Below, one piece after another: positions 1 to 7,043 of a stretch of DNA of 12,907 bases. Source of the DNA: Actinomycetota bacterium. GTDB lineage: Bacteria > Actinomycetota > Acidimicrobiia > Acidimicrobiales > Ilumatobacteraceae. Under the pieces are notes generated by a model that ran no database searches, was not told the origin of the DNA, and was given only the letters and a program-made list of their open reading frames with translations. Where the stretch lies: the NCBI GenBank assembly GCA_005805045.1, contig SYNW01000096.1, positions 1 to 12,907 of the forward strand, given 5' to 3'. A program made the translations under genes and the position numbers. Numbering within the stretch: position 1 is the stretch's first letter; every line of letters starts with the position of its first letter.

Positions 1-297
1 ACGGGGTCGATCACCGATTTTGTTGCGAATCTCAAGAAGCCGGCAACTGTCGAAGAAATAAACTCGGCTTATAAAGTCGCGGCTGATGGTCCGCTTAAAG
101 GCATTCTTGAGTACTGCAGTGATCCGATCGTGTCGAGTGACGTGGTAACCAACCCGCACAGTTGTGTGTTCGACAAAGATCTGACCATGAGTATGGGCAC
201 ACTCGTCAAGGTGTTGGGTTGGTATGACAACGAATGGGGCTACTCGAATCGACTAGTTGACATGACTTCGTTTATCGGGGCCGCACTCAGCCGCTAG
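1..297 (+). CDS. gap: Glyceraldehyde-3-phosphate dehydrogenase, C-terminal 98 residues (5' end outside window)
   Basis: This is the end of phosphorylating GAPDH, which converts glyceraldehyde-3-phosphate, NAD(P)+ and phosphate to 1,3-bisphosphoglycerate in cytosolic glycolysis. The frame is open from base 1 and ends at TAG 295-297. The tail carries the family hallmark GWYDNEWGYSNRLVDM near its end. Before it come EEINSAYKVAADGPLKGIL, SDPIVSSDVVTNPHSCVFD and the strand around TMSMGTLVKVLGW, all in the usual order for the catalytic domain. The catalytic cysteine and the Rossmann NAD domain lie upstream of the window and cannot be checked. The stop codon abuts the pgk start codon with no spacer, so the two genes are almost certainly one transcript. 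Nothing looks truncated or frameshifted in the visible part. Confidence 0.97.
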   Translation, partial: TGSITDFVANLKKPATVEEINSAYKVAADGPLKGILEYCSDPIVSSDVVTNPHSCVFDKDLTMSMGTLVKVLGWYDNEWGYSNRLVDMTSFIGAALSR

Positions 298-1407
298 ATG
301 ATCGCTTTTTTAGAAGATCTCGGGGATGTGCGCGGCAAGACGGTGCTTGTGCGCACCGACTTTAATGTGCCGATGTCTGGACCAGATGACAACAGAAAAA
401 TCGAAGACGATTTTCGAATTTGCAGTGCGCTTGAAACCTTGAATTGGCTGACCAGTCGCGGCGCAAAAGTGGTTTGTGCGACGCACCTGGGTCGTCCGAA
501 GGGCAAGCCAGTTGCAAAATATTCCCTTGAACCGGTGCGCAAACGACTTGCTGAGTTGGCACCAGGTGTAACTCTTCTCGAGAACTTACGATTTGATGCT
601 GGTGAAGAGGCGAACGATCCGGCTTTTGTTGCGAGATTGATAGGTGGCGTAGACATTTATGTGAATGATGCCTTCGGCGCCGCGCACCGAGAGCACGCGT
701 CGATTGTCGGACCGCCCAAGTCGTTGCCGTCTGCAGCGGGTCGCTTATTGCAACGCGAATTGGATGTTCTGTCAGAGATGAGATCGAACCCTAAGCGACC
801 ATTTGTAGCAGTTTTGGGTGGCGCCAAAATCAGCGACAAACTCGGCGTGATTGAGGCCCTGGTTGATGTAGTTGATGAATTAGTCATTGGTGGGGGCATG
901 TGCTTTACCTTTTTGGCGGCGAAGAATCTGCCGATTGGCGACTCGCTTTGCGAGCGCGATCAGATCGAGGCTTGCAAGAAACTATTGTCTGGAACTGTGA
1001 AAATTCATTTGCCTGAAGACATCATCGGGCTAGACAAAGACGGCAACTTCGAAACATTCGGTGTGCGATTGCCTGACGGAGCGAAGGGTCTTGATATTGG
1101 ACCTGGCACCGCGGCGGCATTTGCCGACATCATCATCAACGCTCGCAGTGTATTTTGGAACGGACCGATGGGAATGTTCGAAGACGATCGTTTCGCAGCG
1201 GGTACGAAAACGGTGGCGCAAGCAGTGGCCGACACAAAGGCGTTCACGGTTGTTGGCGGTGGCGACTCCGCCGCGGCACTTGCGCAGTTCAAGTTGGAAA
1301 CCGAAGTCGACCATGTTTCAACTGGTGGAGGAGCGTCATTAGAGTTTCTGCAACTTGGCGACTTGCCCGGTCTTGTGGCGTTGCGAGGAGCACCAAATGT
1401 CAAATGA
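298..1407 (+). CDS. pgk: Phosphoglycerate kinase, short form
   Basis: The enzyme transfers the acyl phosphate of 1,3-bisphosphoglycerate to ADP, the first ATP-yielding step of glycolysis, in the cytosol. Visible motifs in order are VRTDFNVP (D21, N23), THLGRPKG (around H63), LLENLRF (R98), YVNDAFGAAHREHAS, VLGGAKISDKLGVIEAL, IGGGMCFTFLAA, GLDIGPGT, NGPMGMFE (N288) and VVGGGDSAAA (D323) with STGGGASLEFL. At 369 residues it is shorter than the usual 390-415. The missing stretch is between the KYSLEPVRKRLAEL helix and LLENLRF, where most members carry about 25 more residues. All substrate and nucleotide motifs are kept, so it should be active. The ATG directly follows the gap stop; no strong Shine-Dalgarno is visible, which suggests translational coupling. 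This start fits the family N-terminus (LGDVRGKTVLVRTDFNVP). The 3' end overlaps tpiA by 11 nt. Confidence 0.97.
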   Translation: MIAFLEDLGDVRGKTVLVRTDFNVPMSGPDDNRKIEDDFRICSALETLNWLTSRGAKVVCATHLGRPKGKPVAKYSLEPVRKRLAELAPGVTLLENLRFDAGEEANDPAFVARLIGGVDIYVNDAFGAAHREHASIVGPPKSLPSAAGRLLQRELDVLSEMRSNPKRPFVAVLGGAKISDKLGVIEALVDVVDELVIGGGMCFTFLAAKNLPIGDSLCERDQIEACKKLLSGTVKIHLPEDIIGLDKDGNFETFGVRLPDGAKGLDIGPGTAAAFADIIINARSVFWNGPMGMFEDDRFAAGTKTVAQAVADTKAFTVVGGGDSAAALAQFKLETEVDHVSTGGGASLEFLQLGDLPGLVALRGAPNVK

Positions 1408-2191
1408 GATGCGAAAACCGATAATCAGCGGCAACTGGAAAATGAATCACAATCACTTCGAGGCGATTCAGTGCGTTCAAAAACTTGCGTATCTCATGAC
1501 GAAAGACGACTTTGCGTCAGTCGACGTGACGATTCATCCGCCGTTCACCGATTTGCGGAGCGTGCAAACATTGATTGATGCCGACGAGTTGCGATTTATT
1601 CTTGGTGCCCAACATTGTCATGAAGCGGACACGGGTGCATTCACCGGTGAAGTGTCTGCCTTATTTTTGGCGAAACTAAATGTTCGCTATGTGATTGTCG
1701 GTCACAGCGAGCGGCGCGAAATTTTCGGCGAGACAGATGAAATGGTGCAAAGAAAAATCATCGCGATTCAAAAAAGCAAGATGACACCGATCGTCTGTGT
1801 TGGTGAAACTCTTGCCGAGCGAGAGGCTGGTCGCACACACGACAAAGTTTTGGGTCAAGTGCGAAGCGCCTTAGAGAAACGATCGATCGAACAAGTCAAG
1901 TCAATGGTGATTGCTTACGAACCGATTTGGGCAATCGGCACGGGAAAGACCGCAACTAGTGACGACGCGCAACGGGTTATAGGTGCGATCCGCGAGGAGG
2001 TCGCCAAAATCTCGTCGACCCCGGCCGCAAATGCGATCAGGTTGCAATACGGCGGCAGTGTCAAGGCCAGCAATATCGCCGAAATTATGTCCCAACTTGA
2101 TATTGACGGTGTTCTAGTAGGTGGCGCAAGCCTTGACGCGGCTGAGTTCGCGAGAATCTGCCAGTACCGCCTCAGAGCCATCAATTCGTAG
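1397..2191 (+). CDS. tpiA: Triosephosphate isomerase
   Basis: It interconverts dihydroxyacetone phosphate and glyceraldehyde-3-phosphate in glycolysis. The 264-residue protein is a complete TIM barrel. It shows GNWKMN with N13 and K15, VGHSERR with the electrophilic His at 103, AYEPIWAIGTGKTA with the catalytic Glu at 175 and the flexible loop 6, YGGSVKASNI and DGVLVGGASLDAAEF, the last two forming the phosphate site. I chose ATG 1397 because GAGGAG at 1385-1390 lies six bases upstream and gives MSNEMRKPIISGNWKMN. A start at 1355 would put an unrelated 14-residue tail in front, and ATG 1409 is a second possibility without its own ribosome site. The start lies inside pgk in another frame, typical of translational coupling. 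No clear terminator follows the stop. Confidence 0.97.
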   Translation: MSNEMRKPIISGNWKMNHNHFEAIQCVQKLAYLMTKDDFASVDVTIHPPFTDLRSVQTLIDADELRFILGAQHCHEADTGAFTGEVSALFLAKLNVRYVIVGHSERREIFGETDEMVQRKIIAIQKSKMTPIVCVGETLAEREAGRTHDKVLGQVRSALEKRSIEQVKSMVIAYEPIWAIGTGKTATSDDAQRVIGAIREEVAKISSTPAANAIRLQYGGSVKASNIAEIMSQLDIDGVLVGGASLDAAEFARICQYRLRAINS

Positions 2192-2287
2192 TTCTAAATT
2201 CGTCGCAGTTATTGGCTTTTTGGTTCGTAAATCCTTCTGTTAGTCTTGAGGCAACTAAGGGCTATTTTGGCTTTTACCTAATTCGAC

Positions 2288-2295
2288 GGGGAGGT
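2288..2295 (+). promoter_or_regulatory. Strong ribosome binding site fixing the GTG start of the binding protein
   Basis: GGGGAGGT lies six bases before GTG 2302 and matches the anti-Shine-Dalgarno closely. It decides the start: the frame is open back to ATG 2212, but that start would place 30 odd residues before the signal peptide. The rest of the 110-base gap (2192-2301) holds a repeated TTGGCTTTT (2212-2220 and 2267-2275). I see no convincing promoter pair in it. Confidence 0.75.
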
Positions 2296-2301
2296 CGGAG
2301 A

Positions 2302-4044
2302 GTGAGAAAAACCACAAAAGTGGCTCGTCTTGCTGCAGCACTAATAACTGTGTCATTAATTGGCGCAGCGTGTGGTGGCAGTGATGACGAAGCTACAGAA
2401 GAAACAGAAGCGCCAGCCGAAGAAGTAACGGCTGTCAGTTATCCAACAAGTTTGGATGATTGCGCGAATGTGACATACGACTATGCCAAGCCAGCAACTG
2501 TTGGTGGCATGACAATTACATATGACATCAATCCTGCTGCAGTTTGGGAAGACGGGTCGCCGATTACGGCAGCCGACTTCGCCGCCACATGGGAAGCGTC
2601 ATTGAACACACCAGGTTCGATCTCGACCTCTGGTTACGACCAAGTAACGGCCGTTGCGGCTGGCTCAAGTGACAAGCAAGTTGTAGTCACTTTGAAAGCC
2701 GTTTACGCGCCGTGGCGTGGGTTGTTCGGTGCGCTAATCAAGGCTGCCTCAGTCAAGGACACGAAAGATGTTTCTGCGGATTATGCAGACAACATTCCGT
2801 TCTCGGGACGTCCATACAAGATTAAATCTTGGAGCCCAGATCAAATCGTGTACGTGCCAAACGACAAGTATTGGGGCACTGATAAGGCTGTCACCAAGAA
2901 GTTCGTAATGGTGCCTAAGGCAGACAGCGACACTGAAATCGCAGCGATCAAAGCTGGCGAAGTTGACTTCATTTACCCACAGTTCTTCGCAGGTATCGAA
3001 GAAGCTGTGAAGCAAGACAACATTCAGACCAACCTTGACTACGGCGGTGACTACGAGGGTTTCTACTTCCAACAGAAGTGCGGACCATTCGCAGATCCGA
3101 ACTTCCGTGCGGCTTTCTCGATGTCAATCGATCGCGAAGCGTTGTTCGAGCAGATCTACATTCCACTCGGTGGAAAAGAATTGCTTCAGTGCGGCCCGAT
3201 GGTGCCTGGACCGTATTGCAATGGCGACGAGTTCGCTAATGGCTACGACCCAGCAGCAGCAGAGGCTTTGTTGACCGAGAATGGTTGGACAAAGGGAACT
3301 GACGGCTACTGGGTTGACCCAAGTGGCAATGTCCCAGATGTTCGTTGGATCATCAACACGGGCAATACACGCCGTGAGAGTACCCAGGCTTATTTGATTC
3401 CGTTGCTTAACGCATCTGGTTTCAAAGTGCGCGCAGACAACTGCGATGCTGCTTGCTACTTCCAGCAACGTCTGCCAGGTATGGACTATGACATGGCGAT
3501 GTACATCAGCACAGCACCGCCAGATCCGGCTTACCTCACTGGTGGTTTCGCTTGCGACTTGATCCCGACTGAAGCCAATGGCAACATTGGTCAGAACAGT
3601 CAGGGTTGGTGCAACACTGAGGCGTCAGATTTGCTCTACGCAGCAGATGTCGATTCCGATGCGGTGACTCGTGCAGACAAGGTCAAGCAGGTTCTTGCGC
3701 TTATGGCGAAAGATCATGTGATGTTGCCTTTGATGCAGTTCCCGAAGTCGGGTTTTGCACGTACTGACAAGGTCGGCGGTCCATGGAACGCTGAACTGAA
3801 CAACTACGCAGCATTCAACAACATTCACCTTTGGGAAGATCTCGATGGTGATGGACAAATTGTGCTCGGTGCCGAGCAATGGCCAGAGTGTCTCAACCCA
3901 ATCACTGAGTGCGCAAACTCTTCGTGGATGGTTTGGACAACAGCATTCCAAGTAATGCCAGGTGCTTACGCAACTACCAATGATGGTAAGTACGTGGTGA
4001 CTAACCTGCTTGCTGGTGAGGCAAAGGTTGAAGTTAAGAGCTGA
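2302..4044 (+). CDS. Peptide-type ABC transporter solute-binding lipoprotein (SBP_bac_5 / DppA-OppA family), apparently with a permuted mature domain
   Basis: This is the extracytoplasmic binding component of the importer encoded just downstream, probably for peptides. The 580-residue product starts with VRKTTK and a hydrophobic core ending in LIGAAC, so C24 is the likely lipidated cysteine. An acidic linker follows (GGSDDEATEETEAPAEE). Family blocks are visible: TITYDINPAAVWEDGSPITA (from about residue 72), PFSGRPYKIKSW, IAAIKAGEVDFIYP, FRAAFSMSIDREALF, YDPAAAEALLTENGW and a final-lobe block ending in AAFNNIHLWED (to residue 513). Then comes LDGDGQIVLGAEQWPECLNP through NLLAGEAKVEVKS (about 514-580). 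This last block is what normally opens the mature domain. Ten cysteines besides C24 suggest disulfides. Phe and Asn codons are mostly TTC and AAC, as expected for a highly expressed gene. The exact substrate cannot be read from sequence. Confidence 0.9.
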   Translation: MRKTTKVARLAAALITVSLIGAACGGSDDEATEETEAPAEEVTAVSYPTSLDDCANVTYDYAKPATVGGMTITYDINPAAVWEDGSPITAADFAATWEASLNTPGSISTSGYDQVTAVAAGSSDKQVVVTLKAVYAPWRGLFGALIKAASVKDTKDVSADYADNIPFSGRPYKIKSWSPDQIVYVPNDKYWGTDKAVTKKFVMVPKADSDTEIAAIKAGEVDFIYPQFFAGIEEAVKQDNIQTNLDYGGDYEGFYFQQKCGPFADPNFRAAFSMSIDREALFEQIYIPLGGKELLQCGPMVPGPYCNGDEFANGYDPAAAEALLTENGWTKGTDGYWVDPSGNVPDVRWIINTGNTRRESTQAYLIPLLNASGFKVRADNCDAACYFQQRLPGMDYDMAMYISTAPPDPAYLTGGFACDLIPTEANGNIGQNSQGWCNTEASDLLYAADVDSDAVTRADKVKQVLALMAKDHVMLPLMQFPKSGFARTDKVGGPWNAELNNYAAFNNIHLWEDLDGDGQIVLGAEQWPECLNPITECANSSWMVWTTAFQVMPGAYATTNDGKYVVTNLLAGEAKVEVKS

Positions 4045-4071
4045 TCGCTCGTAACTTGAGTTAATTCAAAG

Positions 4072-4116
4072 AGGTGCGTCGACTCAGTTGATTCTGGGTC
4101 GGCGCACCTTTGTTTT
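4072..4116 (+). terminator. Intrinsic terminator / attenuator between binding protein and permease genes
   Basis: A 16-bp stem pairs 4072-4087 (AGGTGCGTCGACTCAG) with 4094-4109 (CTGGGTCGGCGCACCT). All positions pair, two of them as G-U, around the 6-base loop TTGATT. The T-rich run TTTGTTTT (4109-4116) follows immediately. It starts 27 bases after the binding-protein stop. Partial termination here would give more binding protein than membrane components, a common arrangement in ABC import operons. The alternative is full termination with a separate promoter in 4117-4175, but I see no clear one there. Confidence 0.88.
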
Positions 4117-4175
4117 AGGGGGATATTCGAGGTGGAATTTTGGTTTTTTTAAGTGAGTTAGGCAAGCTGTAGGCG

Positions 4176-5150
4176 ATGCTCCGCTACATTCTTCGACGCC
4201 TGGCGTGGTCAGTGCCCACAATGCTGTTAGTCACTTTTTTGGTCTACATTGCATTGCGAGTTGGTACAGACCCTGTCGAGAGCTACAAACGGGTTAACCC
4301 GCGCGCAAGTCGCGCCAAAGTTCAGCAATACATCGACATAAACGGGTTGGATCCAAATTTCGTACAGGGATATTTTAAGTGGTTGAAGAATTTCATAACT
4401 GGCGAGTGGGCACCGAGCATCAAGGGGCGTCGCGAAGTTTGGCCCGCCCTTAAGGATGCGATGGCCAATACTTTGCGTCTTGGCACTGCCGCTACGGTCG
4501 TGGGAATTTTCTTTGGATTGGTCGCTGGCGTGCTGGCTGCCTTGCGCCCAGGCGGCAAAAGAGATGTATTCATCAATACGAGTGCCTTCGTCGGCATTTC
4601 AATTCCGCCATTTATCAGTGCGATTTTATTGCAGCTTTTGTTTGCGGTGTATTGGCAGCGATGGTTCGGAGAAAGTTTGTTTCCTACCTCAGGTGTCTAC
4701 CCAGCAGGGCATACTGGTTTCAATTTGTTCTTAATGATCAAGTTCATGGCTCTTCCGACAATCATTGTGGCGATTCAGATTATTGCGACCTATAGCCGGT
4801 ACATGCGATCGTCGCTCCTTGATGTGATGAATTCCGATTACATGCGCACCGCACGATCAAAGGGCATTAGTGAACGTCGCATCTTGATCAAACACGGCAT
4901 GCGTAATGCGCTGATACCGGTCGTGACCATCGCCGCGCTAGATGTCGGCTCCATAGTCGGCGGGTTGATCATCACCGAAAACATCTTTGCCTACCCTGGC
5001 ATGGGGCTCTACTTTTTGAAGTCGTTTGGAGAGGGCGACTTTCCGTTATTGATGCCGTGGATGGTTGTGATTGTTGCGTCGATCCTGTTGTTCAACTTGA
5101 TTGCGGACATTTCATATGCCTGGCTCGACCCAAGGATCCGCCTTGAGTGA
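4176..5150 (+). CDS. Peptide-type ABC transporter permease, DppB/OppB family
   Basis: This is one of the two inner-membrane subunits that form the translocation channel. The 324-residue protein begins MLRYILRRLAWSVPTMLLVTFLVYI, the usual first membrane helix of this family. A periplasmic stretch (NPRASRAKVQQYIDINGLD, then FKWLKNFITGEW) follows, then about five more hydrophobic segments. The cytoplasmic EAA-type coupling loop that docks on the ATPase is seen at about residues 221-240 (DYMRTARSKGISERRILIKH, then GMRNALIPVVT). A TITENIFAYPG-type segment is present as IITENIFAYPGMGLYFL. Length and order are normal. The ribosome site is weak (AGGC directly before ATG 4176). The gene ends inside the next one by 8 nt. 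It pairs with the downstream DppC-like subunit. Confidence 0.95.
   Translation: MLRYILRRLAWSVPTMLLVTFLVYIALRVGTDPVESYKRVNPRASRAKVQQYIDINGLDPNFVQGYFKWLKNFITGEWAPSIKGRREVWPALKDAMANTLRLGTAATVVGIFFGLVAGVLAALRPGGKRDVFINTSAFVGISIPPFISAILLQLLFAVYWQRWFGESLFPTSGVYPAGHTGFNLFLMIKFMALPTIIVAIQIIATYSRYMRSSLLDVMNSDYMRTARSKGISERRILIKHGMRNALIPVVTIAALDVGSIVGGLIITENIFAYPGMGLYFLKSFGEGDFPLLMPWMVVIVASILLFNLIADISYAWLDPRIRLE
5132..5136 (+). promoter_or_regulatory. Ribosome binding site supporting a TTG start for the second permease
   Basis: AAGGA lies six bases before TTG 5143 and inside the end of the first permease gene. Other in-frame starts (ATG 5101, ATG 5116, ATG 5182) lack a comparable site. The first two would add residues overlapping the previous gene further, and the last would cut the N-terminal cytoplasmic segment. 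Confidence 0.6.
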
Positions 5151-6063
5151 GCAAAGAGAAAAAGTCTCGTCGCCGCGACAGATGGCGCTTCGGCGGTTCG
5201 TCTCGCACAAAGCCGCCGTGGTGAGTTGCATCATCATCGGAGTTCTGGCACTGTTCGTAATTTTGGCTCCATTCACAGCGCGATACGGGGTCAATCAATC
5301 TGTGCAGGCACCACCGAACTCGTTTCTTTCGCCCCGTAGCAACGCTTGGCTCGGTACAGACGACATCGGCCGTGATCTTTACAGTCGTTTGATTTACGGG
5401 GTTCGTGTCTCACTTTTGATTGGGTTGGCAAGCGCAGTAATTTCTGTAACGCTGGGTGCGCTTGTCGGAGCAGTCGCAGGTTTCCGCGGTGGCAAATTTG
5501 ACGACGTCCTGATGCGTGTCACAGATCTGTTTTTGGCCTTCCCTTTCTTGGTGACTTTGTTGGTCGTTCGAAATGTTCTTGGCGGGTTGCCTTGGCTCAA
5601 ACCTTTAACCGGTGAAATGAACTCTGTTCGTTTCATAATTGTTTTGTTCAGTATCTTCGGCTGGATGGGTGTCGCTCGAATTGTGCGGGGCCAAGTTCTG
5701 TCGCTTAAAGAGCGAGAGTTCGTCGAAGCGGCCCGTGCAGTGGGGGCATCGCGTCGCTACATCATCGCCCGACACTTGTTGCCCAATTCGGTTGGCCCAA
5801 TTATGGTTGCGCTTACTTTTTCTGTAGTCGGTGCAATCATCAGTGAATCAACGCTGGCCTTCTTCGGTTATGGACCCCAGGCGGGAGACGGAGCCACATC
5901 ACTCGGCATTTTGGTTGGTGCAGCCAAAGGGGCCGTGCAAACTGGCTTTTGGTGGCTTGCTGTGTTTCCATGCTTTGTTTTGATCATCATCGCTTTGAGC
6001 ATCAATTTCATCGGCGATGCGTTGCGAGATGCAACTGACCCGCGTCTTGACCGAGGCGTGTGA
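5143..6063 (+). CDS. Peptide-type ABC transporter permease, DppC/OppC family
   Basis: This is the second channel subunit of the importer. From a TTG start it has 306 residues. A short charged N-terminus (SEQREKVSSPRQMALRRFVSHK) leads into the first membrane helix (AAVVSCIIIGVLALFVILAPF). Next come the family-typical NAWLGTDDIGRDLYSRLIYG and GVRVSLLIGLASAVISV, then further helices. The coupling loop is EFVEAARAVGASRRYIIARH followed by LLPNSVGPIMV. The C-terminus GDALRDATDPRL is normal for the family. It overlaps the upstream permease by 8 nt, and its TGA shares one base with the ATG of the first ATPase gene, so the set is translationally coupled. Start choice is the only uncertainty. Confidence 0.93.
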   Translation: MSEQREKVSSPRQMALRRFVSHKAAVVSCIIIGVLALFVILAPFTARYGVNQSVQAPPNSFLSPRSNAWLGTDDIGRDLYSRLIYGVRVSLLIGLASAVISVTLGALVGAVAGFRGGKFDDVLMRVTDLFLAFPFLVTLLVVRNVLGGLPWLKPLTGEMNSVRFIIVLFSIFGWMGVARIVRGQVLSLKEREFVEAARAVGASRRYIIARHLLPNSVGPIMVALTFSVVGAIISESTLAFFGYGPQAGDGATSLGILVGAAKGAVQTGFWWLAVFPCFVLIIIALSINFIGDALRDATDPRLDRGV

Positions 6064-7043
6064 TGACTGAAAAAGTTTTAGAGATTCGGGATTTACGGGT
6101 CACTTTTGATACGCCGTCGGGGCCCCTTGAGGCCGTGCGTGGCATCGATCTCGATGTAGAAGCTGGTGAACTGCTCGGCGTCGTAGGCGAATCGGGCTCG
6201 GGAAAGTCAGTGAGTTTCCTGGCGACGATGGGACTGCTGCCGGCCCGAGCGAGGGTTACTGGCTCAGTTTTATTGGCGGGTGAGCAGTTGATTGGCGCTT
6301 CAAACAAATTTATGCGCTCCGTGCGCGGACGATTGATATCAATGATTTTTCAAGACCCGCTTTCAGCGCTTAATCCGGTGCATCGAATCGGCGATCAAAT
6401 TTCGGAGATGTTGCAATCGCATCAAAGTCTGTCGTCTCGCGATGCCGCGAAACGCGCGATTGAGCTATTGGACATCGTAGGTATTCCGCAGCCTGATGAC
6501 CGGGCGCGACAGTATCCACACGAATTTTCTGGTGGCATGCGGCAACGAGTAATTATTGCGATCGCGATAGCAAACAATCCAAAGGTCTTGATTGCCGATG
6601 AGCCAACCACTGCGCTTGACGTAACGGTACAAGCGCAAATTCTCGAGGTGATTGAGCGAGTTCAAGACCGCTTCGGCACGGCCGTAGTGTTGATCACGCA
6701 CGATCTGGGTGTGATTGCCCGCGTTGCTGATCGAGTAAATGTGATGTACGCGGGCCGTAATGTCGAGCAGGGCACAATTAATGACCTCTTTGACCACCCA
6801 AGTCACCCATATACGCGCGGATTATTGGCGTCACTGCCACGACCTGGCAAGCAGAGATTGAAACCAATCACGGGGTTTCCGCCAAACATGGTCAACCCGC
6901 CAAGTGGTTGTGCGTTTCATCCACGGTGTGAGTTTGCCGCCGACATTTGCAAATTTGAAATGCCAAGCCTCGTCAGTTATGGCGATTTACAAACTGCGTG
7001 CGTGCGCGCGCGCGAACTACCTAAACACGAGAGATTCGTATGA
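6063..7043 (+). CDS. Peptide-type ABC transporter ATP-binding protein, DppD/OppD family
   Basis: This cytosolic ATPase, with the next gene product, powers the permease pair. The 326-residue product from ATG 6063 shows Walker A GESGSGKS (K48), Q-loop FQDPLSALNP (Q97), signature FSGGMRQR (155-162), Walker B VLIADEP with catalytic E180, D-loop ALDV and switch H213 (ITHDLG). The C-terminal oligopeptide-transporter domain has PPNMVNPPSGC and four cysteines at about 283, 289, 296 and 313. Such a set holds an Fe-S cluster in a mycobacterial homologue. ATG 6063 is preferred over GTG 6060 because GAGG at 6053-6056 is then six bases away. The 5' end shares a base with the previous stop; the 3' end overlaps the next gene in an ATGA. 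Confidence 0.96.
   Translation: MTEKVLEIRDLRVTFDTPSGPLEAVRGIDLDVEAGELLGVVGESGSGKSVSFLATMGLLPARARVTGSVLLAGEQLIGASNKFMRSVRGRLISMIFQDPLSALNPVHRIGDQISEMLQSHQSLSSRDAAKRAIELLDIVGIPQPDDRARQYPHEFSGGMRQRVIIAIAIANNPKVLIADEPTTALDVTVQAQILEVIERVQDRFGTAVVLITHDLGVIARVADRVNVMYAGRNVEQGTINDLFDHPSHPYTRGLLASLPRPGKQRLKPITGFPPNMVNPPSGCAFHPRCEFAADICKFEMPSLVSYGDLQTACVRARELPKHERFV
6995..7014. other. 20-bp alternating pyrimidine-purine (CG/TG) tract
   Basis: TGCGTGCGTGCGCGCGCGCG is strictly alternating pyrimidine-purine over 20 bases with no AT steps, the composition most prone to left-handed Z-DNA. It lies inside the coding region for the C-terminus of the first ATPase and encodes the part of ACVRARE that includes the last of its four cysteines. 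A coding constraint alone (Arg/Ala codons) could produce it. Confidence 0.55.

Noticed and set aside
1005..1403. 132-residue open frame on the minus strand across pgk
   Set aside because: It is antisense to conserved pgk coding sequence, with low-complexity Ala/Pro/Ser composition typical of a shadow frame.
2246..2268. TTGAGG ... TATTTT promoter before the binding-protein gene
   Set aside because: The spacing is only 11 bases, too short for a sigma-70-type promoter, and other pairings in 2192-2287 were no better.
2212..2301. In-frame extension of the binding-protein gene back to ATG 2212
   Set aside because: It would place 30 residues ahead of a clear lipoprotein signal peptide, and GTG 2302 has an almost perfect ribosome site.
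3838..3876. EF-hand-like calcium loop at DLDGDGQIVLGAE
   Set aside because: The D-x-D-x-D-G-x-I pattern is present, but position 12 is Ala and the Glu falls at 13. The flanks match the family's linker and first strand, so it is better read as the junction of the permuted blocks.
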